From the NCBI GenBank assembly GCA_934045905.1, contig OW203761.1, positions 67,504,626-67,568,625 of the forward strand: a stretch of DNA of 64,000 nt, written 5' to 3'. Of the stretch, positions 9,423 to 23,288 are shown piece after piece (position 1 is the first letter of the stretch; every line of letters begins with the position of its first letter). The DNA is from Leuctra nigra. Its lineage: Eukaryota; Arthropoda; Insecta; Plecoptera; Leuctridae. The position numbers and the translations under genes are program-made. A model generated the notes under the pieces. The model was not told where the DNA came from. It worked only from the letters and a program-made list of their open reading frames with translations, and ran no database searches.

Positions 9423-12400
9423 TTGACAACGTTACCCTATATAGTAGATGGTGAGAGGCTTAAAAAGTGCAGAAACACTTTTTTATGTCAGACTCTCCGA
9501 TTCGCTGGAATTAACTGTTCGTGTTATTCAGAAGCTGATGGGTCCACCCCCGATAGATTTTCATCCATTTTTTTGTCAATGTATATTGACCAACAATGTA
9601 GGTTAGCCTACAAAGGTAACAATGTAACAATTAACAATGTTCCTTAGATTTTCATCATTTCCTAGGTTTTCATCCATTTTTTTGTCAATGTATATTGACC
9701 AACAATGTAGGTTAGCCTACAAAGGTAACAATGTAACAATTAACAATGTTCCTTAGATTTTCCTCATTTCCTAGGTTTTCATCCATCTTTTAGTCAATGG
9801 AGGTTAAAGCTTGTGATGAGTCAGCTACGCTCGCTTCGCTAACCTGTATTAACCTAACTTTATTATATAATAATCTGACAGGGCAGCGTCGGGCGACTCC
9901 AAGGGGGCAGAGTGGGGTTCTTTTTTATAATTTTATTTTTAAGCCTATTTTTTTTCGAAAAGTGTTTTATTACATTTCTCGGCATAACGTTGTGTAGGCT
10001 TCAAGAAAATTCGATAATAACAGGGGGGTGCCACTTTAGAAGTAGCTCATATTGAAAAAATTTTGTTTGTTTCCTACTTTGTGACGAATCTATTACTCTT
10101 AGAGAGCTGAAAATGATACACCATATAGATGATGGAGAGAGGCTTAAAAAGTGCAGAAACACTTTTTTCTGTCAGACGCTCCGATACGCCGCATTTCTTA
10201 GTTTATGTCCTTCAGAAGCAGAAGGGCACAATCCTGATAGGTTTTCATCAATTTTTTGTCACTGTAGGTTAGAGCTTGTTAAGGGTCAGCTACGCTCGCT
10301 TCGCTCGCTTCGCTAACCTACCCTCACCTAACTTTATTATAAAATTATCTGACCGGGCAACGTCGGGCGACTCCAGGAGGCAGAGGGGAGATTTTTTTTT
10401 ACATGTTAATGTTAAGCCTATTATTTTCGAAAAGTGTTTTATTTCATTTCTCGGCATAACGTTGTGTAGGCTTCAAGAAAATGCGATAAAAATAGGGGGG
10501 TGCCACTTTAGAAGTAGCTCATATTGATATTTTTTTATTTGTTTCCTACTTTGTGACGAATCTATTACTCTAAGAGAGTTGACAACGTTACCCTATATAG
10601 TAGATGGTGAGAGGCTTAAAAAGTGCAGAAACACTTTTTTATGTCAGACTCTCCGATTCGCCGGAATTAACTGTTCGTGTTATTCAGAAGCTGATGGGTC
10701 CACCCCCGATAGATTTTCATCCATTTTTTTGTCAATGTATATTGACCAACAATGTAGGTTAGCCTACAAAGGTAACAATGTAACGATTAACAATGTTCCT
10801 TAGATTTTCATCATTTCCTAGGTTTTCATCCACTTTTTGTCAATGTATATTGACCAACAATGTAGGTTAGCCTACAAAGGTAACAATGTAACAATTAACA
10901 ATGTTCCTTAGATTTTCCTCATTTCCTAGGTTTTCATCCATTTTTTAGTCAATGGAGGTTAAAGCTTGTGATGAGTCAGCTACGCTCGCTTCGCTAACCT
11001 GTATTAACCTAACTTTATTATATAATAATCTGACAGGGCAGCGTCGGGCGACTCCAAGGGGGCAGAGTGGGGTTCTTTTTTATAATTTTATTTTTAAGCC
11101 TATTTTTTTTCGAAAAGTGTTTTATTACATTTCTCGGCATAACGTTGTGTAGGCTTCAAGAAAATTCGATAAAAACAGGGGGGTGCCACTTTAGAAGTAG
11201 CTCATATTGAAAAAATTTTGTTTGTTTCCTACTTTGTGACGAATCTATTACTCTTAGAGAGCTGAAAATGATACACCATATAGATGATGGAGAGAGGCTT
11301 AAAAAGTGCAGAAACACTTTTTTCTGTCAGACGCTCCGATACGCCGCATTTCTTAGTTTATGTCCTTCAGAAGCAGAAGGGCACAATCCTGATAGGTTTT
11401 CATCAATTTTTTGTCACTGTAGGTTAGAGCTTGTTAAGGGTCAGCTACGCTCGCTTCGCTCGCTTCGCTAACCTACCCTCACCTAACTTTATTATAAAAT
11501 TATCTGACCGGGCAACGTCGGGCGACTCCAGGAGGCAGAGGGGAGATTTTTTTTTACATGTTAATGTTAAGCCTATTATTTTCGAAAAGTGTTTTATTTC
11601 ATTTCTCGGCATAACGTTGTGTAGGCTTCAAGAAAATGCGATAAAAATAGGGGGGTGCCACTTTAGAAGTAGCTCATATTGATATTTTTTTATTTGTTTC
11701 CTACTTTGTGACGAATCTATTACTCTAAGAGAGTTGACAACGTTACCCTATATAGTAGATGGTGAGAGGCTTAAAAAGTGCAGAAACACTTTTTTATGTC
11801 AGACTCTCCGATTCGCCGGAATTAACTGTTCGTGTTATTCAGAAGCTGATGGGTCCACCCCCGATAGATTTTCATCCATTTTTTTGTCAATGTATATTGA
11901 CCAACAATGTAGGTTAGCCTACAAAGGTAACAATGTAACGATTAACAATGTTCCTTAGATTTTCATCATTTCCTAGGTTTTCATCCACTTTTTGTCAATG
12001 TATATTGACCAACAATGTAGGTTAGCCTACAAAGGTAACAATGTAACAATTAACAATGTTCCTTAGATTTTCCTCATTTCCTAGGTTTTCATCCATTTTT
12101 TAGTCAATGGAGGTTAAAGCTTGTGATGAGTCAGCTACGCTCGCTTCGCTAACCTGTATTAACCTAACTTTATTATATAATAATCTGACAGGGCAGCGTC
12201 GGGCGACTCCAAGGGGGCAGAGTGGGGTTCTTTTTTATAATTTTATTTTTAAGCCTATTTTTTTTCGAAAAGTGTTTTATTACATTTCTCGGCATAACGT
12301 TGTGTAGGCTTCAAGAAAATTCGATAAAAACAGGGGGGTGCCACTTTAGAAGTAGCTCATATTGAAAAAATTTTGTTTGTTTCCTACTTTGTGACGAATC

Positions 12401-12888
12401 TATTACTCTTAGAGAGCTGAAAATGATACACCATATAGATGATGGAGAGAGGCTTAAAAAGTGCAGAAACACTTTTTTCTGTCAGACGCTCCGATACGCC
12501 GCATTTCTTAGTTTATGTCCTTCAGAAGCAGAAGGGCACAATCCTGATAGGTTTTCATCAATTTTTTGTCACTGTAGGTTAGAGCTTGTTAAGGGTCAGC
12601 TACGCTCGCTTCGCTCGCTTCGCTAACCTACCCTCACCTAACTTTATTATAAAATTATCTGACCGGGCAACGTCGGGCGACTCCAGGAGGCAGAGGGGAG
12701 ATTTTTTTTTACATGTTAATGTTAAGCCTATTATTTTCGAAAAGTGTTTTATTTCATTTCTCGGCATAACGTTGTGTAGGCTTCAAGAAAATGCGATAAA
12801 AATAGGGGGGTGCCACTTTAGAAGTAGCTCATATTGATATTTTTTTATTTGTTTCCTACTTTGTGACGAATCTATTACTCTAAGAGAG
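9423..12888 (+). repeat. Dimers 9-11 (TTCGCTGG type, Q, Q)
   Basis: Dimer 9 (9423) has TTCGCTGG in place of TTCGCCGG, as in dimers 19 and 23, and GATAATAACAGG. Dimers 10 (10579) and 11 (11734) are two consecutive Q types with AACGATT and the short cassette 2. Neither is followed by an R unit, unlike most Q units to the right. Confidence 0.85.
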
Positions 12889-14044
12889 TTGACAACGTTA
12901 CCCTATATAGTAGATGGTGAGAGGCTTTAAAAGTGCAGAAACACTTTTTTATGTCAGACTCTCCGATTCGCCGGAATTAACTGTTCGTGTTATTCAGAAG
13001 CTGATGGGTCCACCCCCGATAGATTTTCATCCATTTTTTTGTCAATGTATATTGACCAACAATGTAGGTTAGCCTACAAAGGTAACAATGTAACAATTAA
13101 CAATGTTCCTTAGATTTTCATCATTTCCTAGGTTTTCATCCATTTTTTTGTCAATGTATATTGACCAACAATGTAGGTTAGCCTACAAAGGTAACAATGT
13201 AACAATTAACAATGTTCCTTAGATTTTCCTCATTTCCTAGGGTTTCATCCATTTTTTAGTCAATGGAGGTTAAAGCTTGTGATGAGTCAGCTACGCTCGC
13301 TTCGCTAACCTGTATTAACCTAACTTTATTATATAATAATCTGACAGGGCAGCGTCGGGCGACTCCAAGGGGGCAGAGTGGGGTTCTTTTTTATAATTTT
13401 ATTTTTAAGCCTATTTTTTTTCGAAAAGTGTTTTATTACATTTCTCGGCATAACGTTGTGTAGGCTTCAAGAAAATTCGATAAAAACAGGGGGGTGCCAC
13501 TTTAGAAATAGCTCATATTGAAAAAATTTTGTTTGTTTCCTACTTTGTGACGAATCTATTACTCTTGGAGAGCTGAAAATGATACACCATATAGATGATG
13601 GAGAGAGGCTTAAAAAGTGCAGAAACACTTTTTTCTGTCAGACGCTCCGATACGCCGCATTTCTTAGTTTATGTCCTTCAGAAGCAGAAGGGCACAATCC
13701 TGATAGGTTTTCATCAATTTTTTGTCACTGTAGGTTAAAGCTTGTTAAGGGTCAGCTACGCTCGCTTCGCTCGCTTCGCTAACCTACCCTCACCTAACTT
13801 TATTATAAAATTATCTGACCGGGCAACGTCGGGCGACTCTAGGAGGCAGAGGGGAGATTTTTTTTTACATGTTAATGTTAAGCCTATTATTTTCGAAAAG
13901 TGTTTTATTTCATTTCTCGGCATAACGTTGTGTAGGCTTCAAGAAAATGCGATAAAAATAGGGGGGTGCCACTTTAGAAGTAGCTCATATTGATATTTTT
14001 TTATTTGTTTCCTACTTTGTGACGAATCTATTACTCTAAGAGAG
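12889..14044 (+). repeat. Dimer 12 (S type)
   Basis: A full S-type unit, with all six linked marks (TTTAAA hairpin arm, CTAGGGTTTC, AGAAATAGC, CTTGGAGAG, GGTTAAAGC, ACTCTAGGAGG). The same S unit followed by a GGTGAAAGG unit recurs 15,021 bp downstream at 27910. Confidence 0.88.
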
Positions 14045-17000
14045 TTGACAACGTTACCCTATATAGTAGATGGTGAAAGGCTTAAAAAGTGCAGAAACAC
14101 TTTTTTATGTCAGACTCTCCGATTCGCCGGAATTAACTGTTCGTGTTATTCAGAAGCTGATGGGTCCACCCCCGATAGATTTTCATCCATTTTTTTGTCA
14201 ATGTATATTGACCAACAATGTAGGTTAGCCTACAAAGGTAACAATGTAACAATTAACAATGTTCCTTAGATTTTCATCATTTCCTAGGTTTTCATCCATT
14301 TTTTTGTCAATGTATATTGACCAACAATGTAGGTTAGCCTACAAAGGTAACTATGTAACAATTAACAATGTTCCTTAGATTTTCCTCATTTCCTAGGTTT
14401 TCATCCATTTTTTAGTCAATGGAGGTTAAAGCTTGTGATGAGTCAGCTACGCTCGCTTCGCTAACCTGTATTAACCTAACTTTATTATATAATAATCTGA
14501 CAGGGCAGCGTCGGGCGACTCCAAGGGGGCAGAGTGGGGTTCTTTTTTATAATTTTATGTTTAAGCCTATTTTTTTTCAAAAGTGTTTTATTACATTTCT
14601 CGGCATAACGTTGTGTAGGCTTCAAGAAAATTCGATAAAAACAGGGGGGTGCCACTTTAGAAGTAGCTCATATTGAAAAAATTTTGTTTGTTTCCTACTT
14701 TGTGACGAATCTATTACTCTTAGAGAGCTGAAAATGATACACCATGTAGATGATGGAGAGAGGCTTAAAAAGTGCAGAAACACTTTTTTCTGTCAGACGC
14801 TCCGATACGCCGCATTTCTTAGTTTATGTCCTTCAGAAGCAGAAGGGCACAATCCTGATAGGTTTTCATCAATTTTTTGTCACTGTAGGTTAGAGCTTGT
14901 TAAGGGTCAGCTACGCTCGCTTCGCTCGCTTCGCTAACCTACCCTCACCTAACTTTATTATAAAATTATCTGACCGGGCAACGTCGGGCGACTCCAGGAG
15001 GCAGAGGGGAGATTTTTTTTTACATGTTAATGTTAAGCCTATTATTTTCGAAAAGTGTTTTATTTCATTTCTCGGCATAACGTTGTGTAGGCTTCAAGAA
15101 AATGCGATAAAAATAGGGGGGTGCCACTTTAGAAGTAGCTCATATTGATATTTTTTTATTTGTTTCCTACTTTGTGACGAATCTATTACTCTAAGAGAGT
15201 TGACAACGTTACCCTATATAGTAGATGGTGAGAGGCTTAAAAAGTGCAGAAACACTTTTTTATGTCAGACTCTCCGATTCGCCGGAATTAACTGTTCGTG
15301 TTATTCAGAAGCTGATGGGTCCACCCCCGATAGATTTTCATCCATTTTTTTGTCAATGTATATTGACCAACAATGTAGGTTAGCCTACAAAGGTAACAAT
15401 GTAACAATTAACAATGTTCCTTAGATTTTCATCATTTCCTAGGTTTTCATCCATTTTTTTGTCAATGTATATTGACCAACAATGTAGGTTAGCCTACAAA
15501 GGTAACAATGTAACAATTAACAATGTTCCTTAGATTTTCCTCATTTCCTAGGTTTTCATCCATTTTTTAGTCAATGGAGGTTAAAGCTTGTGATGAGTCA
15601 GCTACGCTCGCTTCGCTAACCTGTATTAACCTAACTTTATTATATAATAATCTGACAGGGCAGCGTCGGGCGACTCCAAGGGGGCAGAGTGGGGTTCTTT
15701 TTTATAATTTTATTTTTAAGCCTATTTTTTTTCGAAAAGTGTTTTATTACATTTCTCGGCATAACGTTGTGTAGGCTTCAAGAAAATTCGATAAAAACAG
15801 GGGGGTGCCACTTTAGAAGTAGCTCATATTGAAAAAATTTTGTTTGTTTCCTACTTTGTGACGAATCTATTACTCTTAGAGAGCTGAAAATGATACACCA
15901 TATAGATGATGGAGAGAGGCTTAAAAAGTGCAGAAACACTTTTTTCTGTCAGACGCTCCGATACGCCGCATTTCTTAGTTTATGTCCTTCAGAAGCAGAA
16001 GGGCACAATCCTGATAGGTTTTCATCAATTTTTTGTCACTGTAGGTTAAAGCTTGTTAAGGGTCAGCTACGCTCGCTTCGCTCGCTTCGCTAACCTACCC
16101 TCACCTAACTTTATTATAAAATTATCTGACCGGGCAACGTCGGGCGACTCTAGGAGGCAGAGGGGAGATTTTTTTTTACATGTTAATGTTAAGCCTATTA
16201 TTTTCGAAAAGTGTTTTATTTCATTTCTCGGCATAACGTTGTGTAGGCTTCAAGAAAATGCGATAAAAATAGGGGGGTGCCACTTTAGAAGTAGCTCATA
16301 TTGATATTTTTTTATTTGTTTCCTACTTTGTGACGAATCTATTACTCTAAGAGAGTTGACAACGTTACCCTATATAGTAGATGGTGAAAGGCTTAAAAAG
16401 TGCAGAAACACTTTTTTATGTCAGACTCTCCGATTCGCCGGAATTAACTGTTCGTGTTATTCAGAAGCTGATGGGTCCACCCCCGATAGATTTTCATCCA
16501 TTTTTTTGTCAATGTATATTGACCAACAATGTAGGTTAGCCTACAAAGGTAACAATGTAACAATTAACAATGTTCCTTAGATTTTCATCATTTCCTAGGT
16601 TTTCATCCATTTTTTTGTCAATGTATATTGACCAACAATGTAGGTTAGCCTACAAAGGTAACTATGTAACAATTAACAATGTTCCTTAGATTTTCCTCAT
16701 TTCCTAGGTTTTCATCCATTTTTTAGTCAATGGAGGTTAAAGCTTGTGATGAGTCAGCTACGCTCGCTTCGCTAACCTGTATTAACCTAACTTTATTATA
16801 TAATAATCTGACAGGGCAGCGTCGGGCGACTCCAAGGGGGCAGAGTGGGGTTCTTTTTTATAATTTTATGTTTAAGCCTATTTTTTTTCAAAAGTGTTTT
16901 ATTACATTTCTCGGCATAACGTTGTGTAGGCTTCAAGAAAATTCGATAAAAACAGGGGGGTGCCACTTTAGAAGTAGCTCATATTGAAAAAATTTTGTTT

Positions 17001-17510
17001 GTTTCCTACTTTGTGACGAATCTATTACTCTTAGAGAGCTGAAAATGATACACCATGTAGATGATGGAGAGAGGCTTAAAAAGTGCAGAAACACTTTTTT
17101 CTGTCAGACGCTCCGATACGCCGCATTTCTTAGTTTATGTCCTTCAGAAGCAGAAGGGCACAATCCTGATAGGTTTTCATCAATTTTTTGTCACTGTAGG
17201 TTAGAGCTTGTTAAGGGTCAGCTACGCTCGCTTCGCTCGCTTCGCTAACCTACCCTCACCTAACTTTATTATAAAATTATCTGACCGGGCAACGTCGGGC
17301 GACTCCAGGAGGCAGAGGGGAGATTTTTTTTTACATGTTAATGTTAAGCCTATTATTTTCGAAAAGTGTTTTATTTCATTTCTCGGCATAACGTTGTGTA
17401 GGCTTCAAGAAAATGCGATAAAAATAGGGGGGTGCCACTTTAGAAGTAGCTCATATTGATATTTTTTTATTTGTTTCCTACTTTGTGACGAATCTATTAC
17501 TCTAAGAGAG
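14045..17510 (+). repeat. Dimers 13-15, containing a tandem duplication of period 2311 bp
   Basis: Dimers 13 (14045) and 15 (16356) share private changes: GGTGAAAGG, AACTATGTAAC in cassette 2, TTTTATGTTTAAG, TTTTCAAAAG and CACCATGTAG in B. Between them dimer 14 (15200) is P-like in A but its B has the S marks GGTTAAAGC and ACTCTAGGAGG, like the B before dimer 13. This is the signature of a two-dimer (2311 bp) tandem duplication. Confidence 0.85.
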
Positions 17511-18666
17511 TTGACAACGTTACCCTATATAGTAGATGGTGAGAGGCTTAAAAAGTGCAGAAACACTTTTTTATGTCAGACTCTCCGATTCGCCGGAATT
17601 AACTGTTCGTGTTATTCAGAAGCTGATGGGTCCACCCCCGATAGATTTTCATCCATTTTTTTGTCAATGTATATTGACCAACAATGTAGGTTAGCCTACA
17701 AAGGTAACAATGTAACAATTAACAATGTTCCTTAGATTTTCATCATTTCCTAGGTTTTCATCCATTTTTTTGTCAATGTATATTGACCAACAATGTAGGT
17801 TAGCCTACAAAGGTAACAATGTAACAATTAACAATGTTCCTTAGATTTTCCTCATTTCCTAGGTTTTCATCCATTTTTTAGTCAATGGAGGTTAAAGCTT
17901 GTGATGAGTCAGCTACGCTCGCTTCGCTAACCTGTATTAACCTAACTTTATTATATAATAATCTGACAGGGCAGCGTCGGGCGACTCCAAGGGGGCAGAG
18001 TGGGGTTCTTTTTTATAATTTTATTTTTAAGCCTATTTTTTTTCGAAAAGTGTTTTATTACATTTCTCGGCATAACGTTGTGTAGGCTTCAAGAAAATTC
18101 GATAAAAACAGGGGGGTGCCACTTTAGAAGTAGCTCATATTGAAAAAATTTTGTTTGTTTCCTACTTTGTGACGAATCTATTACTCTTAGAGAGCTGAAA
18201 ATGATACACCATATAGATGATGGAGAGAGGCTTAAAAAGTGCAGAAACACTTTTTTCTGTCAGACGCTCCGATACGCCGCATTTCTTAGTTTATGTCCTT
18301 CAGAAGCAGAAGGGCACAATCCTGATAGGTTTTCATCAATTTTTTGTCACTGTAGGTTAGAGCTTGTTAAGGGTCAGCTACGCTCGCTTCGCTCGCTTCG
18401 CTAACCTACCCTCACCTAACTTTATTATAAAATTATCTGACCGGGCAACGTCGGGCGACTCCAGGAGGCAGAGGGGAGATTTTTTTTTACATGTTAATGT
18501 TAAGCCTATTATTTTCGAAAAGTGTTTTATTTCATTTCTCGGCATAACGTTGTGTAGGCTTCAAGAAAATGCGATAAAAATAGGGGGGTGCCACTTTAGA
18601 AGTAGCTCATATTGATATTTTTTTATTTGTTTCCTACTTTGTGACGAATCTATTACTCTAAGAGAG
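17511..18666 (+). repeat. Dimer 16 (P type)
   Basis: A consensus P unit of 1156 bp with no private change at the diagnostic sites. Useful as a reference sequence for the P class. Confidence 0.85.
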
Positions 18667-21600
18667 TTGACAACGTTACCCTATATAGTAGATGGTGAGA
18701 GGCTTAAAAAGTGCAGAAACACTTTTTTATGTCAGACTCTCCGATTCGCCGGAATTAACTGTTCGTGTTATTCAGAAGCTGATGGGTCCACCCCCGATAG
18801 ATTTTCATCCATTTTTTTGTCAATGTATATTGACCAACAATGTAGGTTAGCCTACAAAGGTAACAATGTAACGATTAACAATGTTCCTTAGATTTTCATC
18901 ATTTCCTAGGTTTTCATCCACTTTTTGTCAATGTATATTGACCAACAATGTAGGTTAGCCTACAAAGGTAACAATGTAACAATTAACAATGTTCCTTAGA
19001 TTTTCCTCATTTCCTAGGTTTTCATCCATTTTTTAGTCAATGGAGGTTAAAGCTTGTGATGAGTCAGCTACGCTCGCTTCGCTAACCTGTATTAACCTAA
19101 CTTTATTATATAATAATCTGACAGGGCAGCGTCGGGCGACTCCAAGGGGGCAGAGTGGGGTTCTTTTTTATAATTTTATTTTTAAGCCTATTTTTTTTCG
19201 AAAAGTGTTTTATTACATTTCTCGGCATAACGTTGTGTAGGCTTCAAGAAAATTCGATAAAAACAGGGGGGTGCCACTTTAGAAGTAGCTCATATTGAAA
19301 AAATTTTGTTTGTTTCCTACTTTGTGACGAATCTATTACTCTTAGAGAGCTGAAAATGATACACCATATAGATGATGGAGAGAGGCTTAAAAAGTGCAGA
19401 AACACTTTTTTCTGTCAGACGCTCCGATACGCCGCATTTCTTAGTTTATGTCCTTCAGAAGCAGAAGGGCACAATCCTGATAGGTTTTCATCAATTTTTT
19501 GTCACTGTAGGTTAGAGCTTGTTAAGGGTCAGCTACGCTCGCTTCGCTCGCTTCGCTAACCTACCCTCACCTAACTTTATTATAAAATTATCTGACCGGG
19601 CAACGTCGGGCGACTCCAGGAGGCAGAGGGGAAATTTTTTTTTACATGTTAATGTTAAGCCTATTATTTTCGAAAAGTGTTTTATTTCATTTCTCGGCAT
19701 AACGTTGTGTAGGCTTCAAGAAAATGCGATAAAAATAGGAAGGTGCCACTTTAGAAGTAGCTCATATTGATATTTTTTTATTTGTTTCCTACTTTGTGAC
19801 GAATCTATTACTCTAAGAGAGTTGACAACGTTACCCTATATAGTAGATGGTGAGAGGCTTAAAAAGTGCAGAAACACTTTTTTATGTCAGACTCTCCGAT
19901 TCGCCGGAATTAACTGTTCGTGTTATTCAGAAGCTGATGGGTCCACCCCCGATAGATTTTCATCCATTTTTTTGTCAATGTATATTGACCAACAATGTAG
20001 GTTAGCCTACAAAGGTAACAATGTAACGATTAACAATTTTCCTTAGATTTTCATCATTTCCTAGGTTTTCATCCACTTTTTGTCAATGTATATTGACCAA
20101 CAATGTAGGTTAGCCTACAAAGGTAACAATGTAACAATTAACAATGTTCCTTAGATTTTCCTCATTTCCTAGGTTTTCATCCATTTTTTAGTCAATGGAG
20201 GTTAAAGCTTGTGATGAGTCAGCTACGCTCGCTTCGCTAACCTGTATTAACCTAACTTTATTATATAATAATCTGACAGGGCAGCGTCGGGCGACTCCAA
20301 GGGGGCAGAGTGGGGTTCTTTTTTATAATTTTATTTTTAAGCCTATTTTTTTTCGAAAAGTGTTTTATTACATTTCTCGGCATAACGTTGTGTAGGCTTC
20401 AAGAAAATTCGATAAAAACAGGGGGGTGCCACTTTAGAAGTAGCTCATATTGAAAAAATTTTGTTTGTTTCCTACTTTGTGACGAATCTATTACTCTTAG
20501 AGAGCTGAAAATGATACACCATATAGATGATGGAGAGAGGCTTAAAAAGTGCAGAAACACTTTTTTCTGTCAGACGCTCCGATACGCCGCATTTCTTAGT
20601 TTATGTCCTTCAGAAGCAGAAGGGCACAATCCTGATAGGTTTTCATCAATTTTTTGTCACTGTAGGTTAGAGCTTGTTAAGGGTCAGCTACGCTCGCTTC
20701 GCTCGCTTCGCTAACCTACCCTCACCTAACTTTATTATAAAATTATCTGACCGGGCAACGTCGGGCGACTCCAGGAGGCAGAGGGGAGATTTTTTTTTAC
20801 ATGTTAATGTTAAGCCTATTATTTTCGAAAAGTGTTTTATTTCATTTCTCGGCATAACGTTGTGTAGGCTTCAAGAAAATGCGATAAAAATAGGGGGGTG
20901 CCACTTTAGAAGTAGCTCATATTGATATTTTTTTATTTGTTTCCTACTTTGTGACGAATCTATTACTCTAAGAGAGTTGACAACGTTACCCTATATAGTA
21001 GATGGTGAGAGGCTTAAAAAGTGCAGAAACACTTTTTTATGTCAGACTCTCCGATTCGCTGGAATTAACTGTTCGTGTTATTCAGAAGCTGATGGGTCCA
21101 CCCCCGATAGATTTTCATCCATTTTTTTGTCAATGTATATTGACCAACAATGTAGGTTAGCCTACAAAGGTAACAATGTAACAATTAACAATGTTCCTTA
21201 GATTTTCATCATTTCCTAGGTTTTCATCCATTTTTTTGTCAATGTATATTGACCAACAATGTAGGTTAGCCTACAAAGGTAACAATGTAACAATTAACAA
21301 TGTTCCTTAGATTTTCCTCATTTCCTAGGTTTTCATCCATTTTTTAGTCAATGGAGGTTAAAGCTTGTGATGAGTCAGCTACGCTCGCTTCGCTAACCTG
21401 TATTAACCTAACTTTATTATATAATAATCTGACAGGGCAGCGTCGGGCGACTCCAAGGGGGCAGAGTGGGGTTCTTTTTTATAATTTTATTTTTAAGCCT
21501 ATTTTTTTTCGAAAAGTGTTTTATTACATTTCTCGGCATAACGTTGTGTAGGCTTCAAGAAAATTCGATAAAAACAGGGGGGTGCCACTTTAGAAGTAGC

Positions 21601-23288
21601 TCATATTGAAAAAATTTTGTTTGTTTCCTACTTTGTGACGAATCTATTACTCTTAGAGAGCTGAAAATGATACACCATATAGATGATGGAGAGAGGCTTA
21701 AAAAGTGCAGAAACACTTTTTTCTGTCAGACGCTCCGATACGCCGCATTTCTTAGTTTATGTCCTTCAGAAGCAGAAGGGCACAATCCTGATAGGTTTTC
21801 ATCAATTTTTTGTCACTGTAGGTTAGAGCTTGTTAAGGGTCAGCTACGCTCGCTTCGCTCGCTTCGCTAACCTACCCTCACCTAACTTTATTATAAAATT
21901 ATCTGACCGGGCAACGTCGGGCGACTCCAGGAGGCAGAGGGGAGATTTTTTTTTACATGTTAATGTTAAGCCTATTATTTTCGAAAAGTGTTTTATTTCA
22001 TTTCTCGGCATAACGTTGTGTAGGCTTCAAGAAAATGCGATAAAAATAGGGGGGTGCCACTTTAGAAGTAGCTCATATTGATATTTTTTTATTTGTTTCC
22101 TACTTTGTGACGAATCTATTACTCTAAGAGAGTTGACAACGTTACCCTATATAGTAGATGGTGAGAGGCTTAAAAAGTGCAGAAACACTTTTTTATGTCA
22201 GACTCTCCGATTCGCCGGAATTAACTGTTCGTGTTATTCAGAAGCTGATGGGTCCACCCCCGATAGATTTTCATCCATTTTTTTGTCAATGTATATTGAC
22301 CAACAATGTAGGTTAGCCTACAAAGGTAACAATGTAACAATTAACAATGTTCCTTAGATTTTCATCATTTCCTAGGTTTTCATCCATTTTTTTGTCAATG
22401 TATATTGACCAACAATGTAGGTTAGCCTACAAAGGTAACAATGTAACAATTAACAATGTTCCTTAGATTTTCCTCATTTCCTAGGTTTTCATCCATTTTT
22501 TAGTCAATGGAGGTTAAAGCTTGTGATGAGTCAGCTACGCTCGCTTCGCTAACCTGTATTAACCTAACTTTATTATATAATAATCTGACAGGGCAGCGTC
22601 GGGCGACTCCAAGGGGGCAGAGTGGGGTTCTTTTTTATAATTTTATTTTTAAGCCTATTTTTTTTCGAAAAGTGTTTTATTACATTTCTCGGCATAACGT
22701 TGTGTAGGCTTCAAGAAAATTCGATAAAAACAGGGGGGTGCCACTTTAGAAGTAGCTCATATTGAAAAAATTTTGTTTGTTTCCTACTTTGTGACGAATC
22801 TATTACTCTTAGAGAGCTGAAAATGATACACCATATAGATGATGGAGAGAGGCTTAAAAAGTGCAGAAACACTTTTTTCTGTCAGACGCTCCGATACGCC
22901 GCATTTCTTAGTTTATGTCCTTCAGAAGCAGAAGGGCACAATCCTGATAGGTTTTCATCAATTTTTTGTCACTGTAGGTTAGAGCTTGTTAAGGGTCAGC
23001 TACGCTCGCTTCGCTCGCTTCGCTAACCTACCCTCACCTAACTTTATTATAAAATTATCTGACCGGGCAACGTCGGGCGACTCCAGGAGGCAGAGGGGAG
23101 ATTTTTTTTTACATGTTAATGTTAAGCCTATTATTTTCGAAAAGTGTTTTATTTCATTTCTCGGCATAACGTTGTGTAGGCTTCAAGAAAATGCGATAAA
23201 AATAGGGGGGTGCCACTTTAGAAGTAGCTCATATTGATATTTTTTTATTTGTTTCCTACTTTGTGACGAATCTATTACTCTAAGAGAG
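18667..23288 (+). repeat. Four-dimer higher-order repeat, copy 1 (Q-R-TTCGCTGG-P)
   Basis: Dimers at 18667 (Q), 19822 (R), 20977 (TTCGCTGG type) and 22133 (P), together 4622 bp. The B monomer just before the R unit has AGGAAGG instead of the G6 tract, as before every R unit. Private to this copy is GGGGAAATT near 19630. Confidence 0.88.
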
